Positions 5,202-10,077 of a stretch of DNA of 10,077 bases are shown here, one piece after another. This DNA is from Desulfobacterales bacterium S5133MH16. GTDB taxonomy: Bacteria; Desulfobacterota; Desulfobacteria; Desulfobacterales; UBA11574. The stretch is taken from the NCBI GenBank assembly GCA_001751005.1, contig MAXL01000358.1, forward strand, positions 1-10,077, given 5' to 3'. Under the pieces are notes generated by a model. It saw only the letters and a list, made by a program, of their open reading frames with translations, was not told where the DNA came from and did not search any database. The number at the start of each line of letters is the position of its first letter. The first letter of the stretch is position 1. A program made the position numbers and the translations under genes.

Positions 5202-6853
5202 TGGAAAAGCTGCCTTTAGGATTAGCACTGGATTTGCGTAAAGTGGTTCCTTACAAGACCGGGTCGTGGCGGACGCTCATGCCGGTTAATATCATGCAAA
5301 CTCCGCCCTGTACCAATAGCTGCCCTGCCGGGAATGATATTCGTGGCTTTTTAAGAGTCCTGGCTGAAAAACAGGACTATGAAGAGGCCTGGCATGTGTT
5401 GACCCGCACCAATCCTTTGCCGGCAACCTGCGGCCGGGTGTGTCCCCATCCCTGTGAGGCGGGGTGTAATCGCCGGGACTTTGATACGCCTCTGGCCATA
5501 AACAGCGCGGAACGCGCCGTGGGAGACTATGGTTTGGAGTATAATCTGAAGCATAAAAAACTTATTTCCAAAAGAAAAGAGAAAGTGGCGGTGGTCGGTT
5601 CCGGGCCAGCCGGCCTTTCCTGTGCCTTTCACCTGGCCAAAAGAGGGTTTCAGGTGAAAATATATGAAGCAAATAGTGAGCCCGGTGGGTGGATGCGCTA
5701 TGGTATTCCGTCCTATCGTCTGCCAAATTACATCTTAAAGCAAGAAATTGATAAAATACTGGAGTTGGGTATTGAGCTGGAATGTAATGTCAAGATTGGG
5801 GTCAATATTCCCATGGATCATCTGACCCAGCATTATAATGCCGTGTTTCTCGGTCTGGGTGCCCAGATGGGAACATCTATAAAAATTCCCGGTGAAGATG
5901 CCCAAAACGTTTTTACCGGTGTGGAATTTTTAAAACTGATCAACAGCGGTCAAATAGTAGAAGTCGGTCGGGATTTTATAGTTGTCGGCGGTGGCAACAC
6001 GGCCATGGACTGTGCCCGGGTGGCAAAACGGCTGGGGGCCAATGTAAGTGTGTTTTATCGCCGTACCCGGGTGGAAATGCCTGCCATAACGGCTGAGATT
6101 GATGAGGCCATGGAAGAGCGCATCATGTTTCGTTATCATACCAATCCGCTGAAAATCATTACCGACGAGGACCGGGTTGTCGGTCTCTTGTGTGAGCAGA
6201 TGGAGTTAAAGGAACCCGACGCCAGTGGTCGGGTCCGACCGGTTCCCATCGAGGGATCAGGATCGGTTTATCCGGCAGACACGGTGATCATGGCAACGGG
6301 TCAGGCGGTCGATTATGATGGAATCGAAATTCAAAAGCAAAACGATCAATGGATTTCTACCAACGAAAACCTCATGACCAGTATAGACGGTGTTTTTGCC
6401 GGCGGTGATGCGGTTCTTGGCTTAGAAACCGTTGCTGTTGCCATTGGTCAGGGTCTGCGAGCCGCTTCCGCTATTGAAGACTACATTGAAGGGGATGTGG
6501 AAAGCCAACTGGCACCGCCACCGGTGATCTACTCCAAGGATCTAAATACTTACTATTACACGCACGAAAAACGATTCAGCAAAAAGGCGGTCTCAATCCA
6601 CACGCGGCTGAAGAATTTCAGAGAAATTTATCCGTCTATTGATCACCAGGATATTATCAAAGAAGCTGAGCGTTGTTTCAGTTGCGGTCTTTGTTTCTAT
6701 TGTAGCAATTGCTATATGTACTGCCCGGACAATGCCGTTAAGATATCGCCGTCAACCGGCAGATACGAATTTGACCTGGATTTTTGCAAGGGATGCGGTC
6801 TATGTGCCAAAGAATGTCCCTGCCATTATATTCAGATGACACTTGAAAAGTGA
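5201..6853 (+). CDS. GltD/NfnB-like NAD(P)H flavoprotein fused to a PorD-type ferredoxin domain
   Basis: A 550-residue iron-sulfur flavoprotein. Residues 30-110 form the N-terminal [4Fe-4S] domain of the GltD family (C37, C41 in TPPCTNSCPAG; C77, C81, C85, C89 in the TCGRVCPHPCEAGC block). The FAD-binding GSGPAG is at 133-138, followed by EPGGWMRYGIPSYRLP. The second nucleotide fold has GGGNTA (263-268), then FYRRTRVEMPA, whose paired arginines are usual where NADP(H) is bound, and a closing VFAGGDAV segment. After residue about 470 it continues into a two-cluster ferredoxin domain. One part has C492, C495, C498, C501, C504 and C508 (an unusual six-cysteine run), the other C529, C532, C535 and C539. 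Ordinary GltD or NfnB lack this C-terminal domain. Because the operon has no separate delta subunit, I infer that it replaces PorD and connects Por to NAD(P)H. The reaction direction, the cofactor and any bifurcation are not provable here. Confidence 0.88.
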   Translation: MEKLPLGLALDLRKVVPYKTGSWRTLMPVNIMQTPPCTNSCPAGNDIRGFLRVLAEKQDYEEAWHVLTRTNPLPATCGRVCPHPCEAGCNRRDFDTPLAINSAERAVGDYGLEYNLKHKKLISKRKEKVAVVGSGPAGLSCAFHLAKRGFQVKIYEANSEPGGWMRYGIPSYRLPNYILKQEIDKILELGIELECNVKIGVNIPMDHLTQHYNAVFLGLGAQMGTSIKIPGEDAQNVFTGVEFLKLINSGQIVEVGRDFIVVGGGNTAMDCARVAKRLGANVSVFYRRTRVEMPAITAEIDEAMEERIMFRYHTNPLKIITDEDRVVGLLCEQMELKEPDASGRVRPVPIEGSGSVYPADTVIMATGQAVDYDGIEIQKQNDQWISTNENLMTSIDGVFAGGDAVLGLETVAVAIGQGLRAASAIEDYIEGDVESQLAPPPVIYSKDLNTYYYTHEKRFSKKAVSIHTRLKNFREIYPSIDHQDIIKEAERCFSCGLCFYCSNCYMYCPDNAVKISPSTGRYEFDLDFCKGCGLCAKECPCHYIQMTLEK

Positions 6854-6896
6854 TGCCGTAATCAATTTTAACCTAAATTGTAAACCCTAAAATGAT

Positions 6897-6922
6897 ATGA
6901 ATTCAAGTTGTTACGAATTCAT
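6897..6922. repeat. Inverted repeat ATGAATTC / GAATTCAT
   Basis: Perfect 8-base arms (6897-6904 and 6915-6922) flank a 10-base loop, 43 bases after the stop of the Por-linked flavoprotein gene. The stem is AT-rich and lacks a T-tail, so terminator function is doubtful. The right arm is part of a CTTGATGAATTCGTAA motif (minus strand) resembling the outer end of the repeat at 935-1160. Confidence 0.45.
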
Positions 6923-6941
6923 CAAGTGCCTTCTCAATACA

Positions 6942-7008
6942 TTATGGAGTCGGGTCAACATCATCATTTAATACACCAGAACTCCATAAGGAACCGCGCT
7001 CCCTTATG
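6942..7008. repeat. Two overlapping, mutually exclusive hairpins
   Basis: TTATGGAGT (6942-6950) is the exact complement of ACTCCATAA (6981-6989). The overlapping CATAAGG (6985-6991) is the exact complement of CCTTATG (7002-7008). The middle segment can therefore pair either to its left (9 bp, 30-base loop) or to its right (7 bp, 10-base loop), but not both. The arrangement resembles an attenuator but lies over 220 bases before rseC without an obvious leader peptide or T-run. It may instead be a decayed repeat. Confidence 0.4.
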
Positions 7009-7230
7009 CTTCCGTGCTTTGAACTTTTCTTTTGTTCCTGACTCTTCAGCAGTTCTTTGAAAATGATTCTTGACTGTTAAACAAAAAGTGTAACATGTGA
7101 TAAATTCGCAAAAAGTCGAATTCATAGAGTGTTTGGTGTTTAGCATTCTGAAAAGGAAGGCTTTTTTGTTTGCCTATTCAGGAAGGATATATTATTTGAT
7201 ATTCTTCATGAAATTTTTGAGTCTGGTACT

Positions 7231-7668
7231 ATGGCAACTGAAGAAGGTATTGTAACTAAGATCGATTCCACAACAGCATGGGTAAAAACGACAAAAACCC
7301 ATGCCTGTAAAGCGTGTGCTGCACGGGGTTCCTGTAATGTTCTGGGCGGGGGCAAGGAAATGGAAGTGGAAGCGATCAATTATGCCGGAGCAAAGGTTGG
7401 TGAGAAGGTCGTGCTTAGCTTTGAAACTTCCCCGTTGTTAAAAGCCATTTTCCTGATTTACGTGCTGCCTATCTTAATCATGATCGCCGGTGCGTTTATC
7501 GGTCAGAAGATGGCTCCTTTAGTTAACTTGAACCCGTCAATATTATCGGCAATTATCGCTTTCTTGTTTTTCGGACTTACAATTATATTCGTGAGATCAA
7601 TGGCAAACAAGCTGGCCAAAAGGGACGAATACCAGCCCAAAGTCATTAGGATTTTAGAACAGGCATAA
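7231..7668 (+). CDS. rseC: RseC/MucC family membrane protein
   Basis: A 145-residue protein of the RseC/MucC family (SoxR-reducing system/RseC). The N-terminal cytoplasmic domain starts MATEEGIVTKIDSTTAWVK and has C26, C29 and C35, the cysteine group thought to bind iron or an iron-sulfur cluster in this family. Two hydrophobic helices follow (about residues 70-91, LKAIFLIYVLPILIMIAGAF, and about 103-121, SILSAIIAFLFFGLTIIF), with a basic cytoplasmic tail. This is the standard architecture and length. E. coli RseC modulates sigma-E signalling, and relatives are linked to reduction of SoxR or to Rnf-type electron transfer; which applies here cannot be told. The ribosome binding site is weak, but no other in-frame start lies nearby. 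It is transcribed alone in this window and converges on the minus-strand NuoG-like gene, 113 bases away, with no clear terminator between them. Confidence 0.85.
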   Translation: MATEEGIVTKIDSTTAWVKTTKTHACKACAARGSCNVLGGGKEMEVEAINYAGAKVGEKVVLSFETSPLLKAIFLIYVLPILIMIAGAFIGQKMAPLVNLNPSILSAIIAFLFFGLTIIFVRSMANKLAKRDEYQPKVIRILEQA

Positions 7669-7781
7669 AAGGGTTTTTTATTGCCCGCAATTCACGAGTT
7701 ATGCTTTTCGGTTTTGATTAGGACCTCGGGAAATAATAAATTCCACAAGATTACGCCGGATTTTGCTTCGATTTTAGGCCC

Positions 7782-8441
7782 TTAAACCTCTCCTTCTTTG
7801 TGAGCGGTTTCCTTTAACGCAAGGGCGCCCACCGGGCAGATATCAATACAGGCATTGCAGTTTTCACACTCAAGTGTTGACAGATCCTTTACGCCGTAAA
7901 AACTTATTACCGTATCAAATCCCCGCTTTGAAAAAGTCAAAGCAGATTGGCCGTTCTTTTCACGGCACACATGTACACATTTGCCGCACAACACACATCG
8001 GTTGGGATAATAATCCAAAAAAGGATGGCTCTGGTCTATCTCTATTTCTCTTAGGTGTATGTCCAGGCCTTTGAGCTTTAATCCTACCTTTAAAAATTTT
8101 GCCATTCGCTGCAATTCGCATTTTTTATTGGCCTGACAATTCTTACAGTCTACATGGTGAACCGACAAAAGAAGCCGAAGAGCGGTTCGTTGCAATTGAC
8201 GTACCGCAGGGGTGTCGGTTTTAACAACCATGTCATCTTTGACGAAAACGGTACAGGAGGTTACCGGCTGTCTTTCACCCTCGATTTCAACAAAACACAT
8301 CCGGCACGACACGGAAGGGGGATCAATGCCTTCCAGGTAGCAGAGGTTTGGGATATAGATTTGGTTATCGAGGCAGGCCTTAAGCAAGGTTGTCCCTTGT
8401 TTTGCCTCAAGTTCTTTATTATCCACCAGGAAGTTAGGCAT
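7782..8441 (-). CDS. NuoG/HoxU-like iron-sulfur subunit (truncated NuoG type)
   Basis: A 219-residue electron-transfer subunit equivalent to the N-terminal part of NuoG, as found stand-alone in HoxU and in subunits of NAD-linked hydrogenases or formate dehydrogenases. Domain order: a [2Fe-2S] domain with C34, C46, C49 and C63; the NuoG-type [4Fe-4S] site with the unusual histidine ligand (H94, C98, C101, C107); then two ferredoxin clusters, C148-C151-C154-C158 and C191-C194-C197-C201-P. Up to four clusters would form a wire from the flavin subunit to a catalytic subunit. No molybdopterin or H-cluster domain is present. The ATG at 8441 lies 5 bases after the stop of the upstream NuoF-like gene, with AGAGGA and AAGG purine runs before it. 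It is the last gene of its operon, so any catalytic partner is encoded upstream of the NuoF-like gene, outside the window, or elsewhere. Confidence 0.9.
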   Translation of the reverse strand: MPNFLVDNKELEAKQGTTLLKACLDNQIYIPNLCYLEGIDPPSVSCRMCFVEIEGERQPVTSCTVFVKDDMVVKTDTPAVRQLQRTALRLLLSVHHVDCKNCQANKKCELQRMAKFLKVGLKLKGLDIHLREIEIDQSHPFLDYYPNRCVLCGKCVHVCREKNGQSALTFSKRGFDTVISFYGVKDLSTLECENCNACIDICPVGALALKETAHKEGEV

Positions 8442-8446
8442 ACCTT

Positions 8447-10077
8447 CTAGTCCTCTTTTTTCTTTTTTTCCGGCGGCTTTTCGATATGGGGAACCAGGTG
8501 CGGAGGGGATACCTTTCGAACCGCATCATATTCCGGCGGGCAGGCCACCATGCACTCACCACATTTTACACAAAGCTCCTGGTCAACCCCCTTCTTTCGA
8601 TTGCTGGTGGTAAATACAGCCTCCACCGGACAGCATGTGGCACAGGCATCGCAGCCACGGGCGCACAGGTCCAAATCAAAATAAAAGGCGATCATGGGAC
8701 GGCACATCAGGGCCGGGCAGCGTTTTTCATAAATATGGGCTTCGTATTCCTCCCTGAAATATTTAATGGAAGTAAGTACCGGATTCGGGGCGGTTTTTCC
8801 CAGCCCGCAAAGGGACCCTGCTTTTATATCGTTACTCAGCGTCTCCAGCAGTTCAATGTCGCCGTCTTTACCTTCACCTCTTGTTAACCGCTCCAGTATT
8901 TTAAGAAGATGGTAGGTCCCAATTCTGCAAAATGTGCATTTCCCGCAAGATTCGTTTTGGGTGAAATCAAGAAAATAGCGGGACACCTCCACCATGCAGG
9001 TATCTTCATCCATGACCACCATGCCCCCGGATCCCATCATTGCCCCGGCTTCGGTTAGAGAATCGAAATCAATGTGGGTATCCAGAAAATCCTCATTAAG
9101 ACAACCGCCGGACGGTCCGCCGATCTGAACGGCCTTGAATTTTTTGTTATTCGGAATACCGCCGCATATATCAAAAATAAGGGATCGTAAAGACACGCCC
9201 ATGGGTATCTCTACCAAACCTGCGTGAACCACATTGCCAACCACGGAGAAAATAGCGGTGCCCGGAGTATTTTCGGTGCCGATTTCCCTATACCAATCGG
9301 CGCCGTGATCCAGAATAGGAGGAACCGAGGCCAGGGTTTTTACATTGTTAATTACCGTGGGTTTGTTCCACAGACCTTTTTGAACCGGATACGGCGGACG
9401 ATGCCGGGGCATGCCTCTATACCCCTCAATGGATCGGATCAGGGCCGTTTCCTCACCACAGACAAACGCTCCTGATCCCCGAAACACATCAATCTCCAGA
9501 TCAAACGAGCTTCCCAAAACCGATTTTCCCAAAAGACCCAGTTCTGTTGCCTGCCGGATCGCTTTTGTGACGATTTTGACGGCAAGCGGATATTCCGCCC
9601 GGACATAAATGATGGCTTTCTTTGCGCCCACCGCATACGCGCAAATGGCCATGCCTTCGATAACCTGGTGGGGATTGCTTTCCAGGATGGTTCGGTCCAT
9701 ATATGCGCCGGGGTCTCCTTCGTCTGCGTTACAGATGACTATTTTTTCTTGCTCTCCGGTATGGTTCGCCAGCTCCCATTTTCTGCCCGTGGGAAATCCC
9801 GCACCGCCCCTTCCTCTCAAACCGGAATTCTGGACTTCTTTGATGATCTCATCGGGATTAAGTTTTAAGGCCTTGACAAGGGTTGAATATCCGCCTTGGG
9901 CAATGTAGTCGTATATGTCTTCCGGATCGATATGCCCGCATTTTTCCATTACCACACGTTTTTCCCGGTTAAATCGGGTAAATTCCATTACCGAAGGAAT
10001 CAGATCGTTTTCTTCCATGGCCCCGTAAACGTGCTCGAATCGGGGATCTCCTTCTTTTAAAAAAAGCTTCGCGAGCA
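8447..10077 (-). CDS. NuoF-like NADH-binding FMN/iron-sulfur subunit, 5' end outside the window
   Basis: Flavin-containing NADH dehydrogenase subunit of the NuoF/HoxF/HydB type. From the internal Met at 10018 it has 523 residues. The same frame stays open to the right edge with family-like sequence (LKEGDPRFEHVYGAMEEN), so the true start lies beyond the window and ATG 10018 is probably internal. FMN and NADH sites: GLRGRGGAGFPTG (66-78) and CNADEGDPGAYMDRT (from 96), then FVCGEETALIRSIEG and GGPSGGC. The N3-type [4Fe-4S] cluster is C358, C361, C364 and C404. A C-terminal two-cluster ferredoxin domain, absent from complex I NuoF, follows: C452, C456, C459, C462 and C463 (C-x3-C-x2-C-x3-CP instead of the usual C-x2-C start), then C483, C486, C489 and C493. 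The protein ends in a K- and E-rich tail. This layout matches subunits of bifurcating hydrogenases and related complexes; the electron acceptor is unknown. Confidence 0.92.
   Translation of the reverse strand, partial: LAKLFLKEGDPRFEHVYGAMEENDLIPSVMEFTRFNREKRVVMEKCGHIDPEDIYDYIAQGGYSTLVKALKLNPDEIIKEVQNSGLRGRGGAGFPTGRKWELANHTGEQEKIVICNADEGDPGAYMDRTILESNPHQVIEGMAICAYAVGAKKAIIYVRAEYPLAVKIVTKAIRQATELGLLGKSVLGSSFDLEIDVFRGSGAFVCGEETALIRSIEGYRGMPRHRPPYPVQKGLWNKPTVINNVKTLASVPPILDHGADWYREIGTENTPGTAIFSVVGNVVHAGLVEIPMGVSLRSLIFDICGGIPNNKKFKAVQIGGPSGGCLNEDFLDTHIDFDSLTEAGAMMGSGGMVVMDEDTCMVEVSRYFLDFTQNESCGKCTFCRIGTYHLLKILERLTRGEGKDGDIELLETLSNDIKAGSLCGLGKTAPNPVLTSIKYFREEYEAHIYEKRCPALMCRPMIAFYFDLDLCARGCDACATCCPVEAVFTTSNRKKGVDQELCVKCGECMVACPPEYDAVRKVSPPHLVPHIEKPPEKKKKED

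Larger units (their letters stand above)
6854..7230. other. Non-coding spacer between the Por operon and rseC
   Basis: This stretch of 377 bases has no convincing gene. A 60-codon minus-strand frame (6964-7146) has no ribosome binding site and an odd composition rich in K, F and C, so it is probably chance. The spacer holds an EcoRI-site-containing dyad (6897-6922) and a pair of competing hairpins (6942-7008), both listed separately. It also has two copies of the short ATTCGTAA/ATTCGCAAAAAG motif (6911-6926 on the minus strand, 7097-7117 on the plus strand) that resemble the ends of the repeat at 935-1160. No hairpin followed by a T-run was found, so I cannot place an intrinsic terminator for the Por operon. 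The rseC promoter is probably in the right half but is not recognisable. Confidence 0.55.

Noticed and set aside
6964..7146. Minus-strand frame of 60 codons in the spacer before rseC
   Set aside because: It overlaps inverted repeats, lacks a ribosome binding site and has no recognisable domain; probably chance or repeat-derived.
7669..7781. Bidirectional terminator between rseC and the NuoG-like gene
   Set aside because: The convergent layout predicts one, but I see only a GGG-TTTTTTATTG-CCC match and a weak GGAA/TTCC dyad, neither convincing.

Overview
The window looks like a piece of an anaerobic bacterial chromosome, most likely a sulfate-reducing or syntrophic member of the Desulfobacterota. 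The evidence is the gene content: a multi-subunit, oxygen-sensitive-type pyruvate:ferredoxin oxidoreductase, several iron-sulfur flavoproteins that link pyridine nucleotides to ferredoxin, an RseC-type membrane protein, and repeats of a kind I associate with that phylum. The taxonomic call is inference from protein style, not from a marker gene.

Layout, left to right. (1) 33-878, plus strand: an FAD/NAD(P)H-binding and [2Fe-2S] reductase subunit of the AsrB / sulfhydrogenase-gamma / FlxA type, probably the last gene of an operon lying mostly left of the window. (2) 879-2585: a decayed region. It holds a roughly 225-bp nested palindromic repeat (935-1160), the C-terminal remnant of an IS1634/IS4-type transposase on the minus strand (1178-1570), an AT-rich stretch with a possible tiny membrane-protein ORF, and the broken C-terminal half of a malate dehydrogenase gene split over three reading frames (2068-2512). 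(3) 2586-6853, plus strand: a tightly packed four-gene operon, Por gamma, alpha and beta, followed by a 550-residue GltD/NfnB-like flavoprotein whose C-terminus carries the PorD-type ferredoxin domain. (4) 6854-7230: a non-coding spacer with inverted repeats, two of which are mutually exclusive. (5) 7231-7668, plus strand: rseC family gene. (6) 7782-10077, minus strand: a NuoG/HoxU-like small iron-sulfur subunit and, upstream of it, a NuoF-like NADH-binding flavoprotein that runs off the right edge. This operon converges on rseC.

How the genes work together. The Por operon would oxidise pyruvate to acetyl-CoA and CO2, or run in reverse. There is no stand-alone delta ferredoxin subunit; that domain is fused to a flavoprotein with FAD- and NAD(P)H-binding sites, so the complex may pass pyruvate electrons to NAD(P)+ as well as, or instead of, free ferredoxin. 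The NuoF/NuoG-like pair resembles the diaphorase part of bifurcating hydrogenases or NAD-linked formate dehydrogenases, but no catalytic subunit is visible here. With the AsrB/FlxA-like subunit, three different nucleotide-to-iron-sulfur electron entry modules lie within 10 kb. The most interesting points are the Por-flavoprotein fusion, the orphan diaphorase module, the mdh gene caught in decay directly in front of the Por operon, and the nested palindromic repeat.
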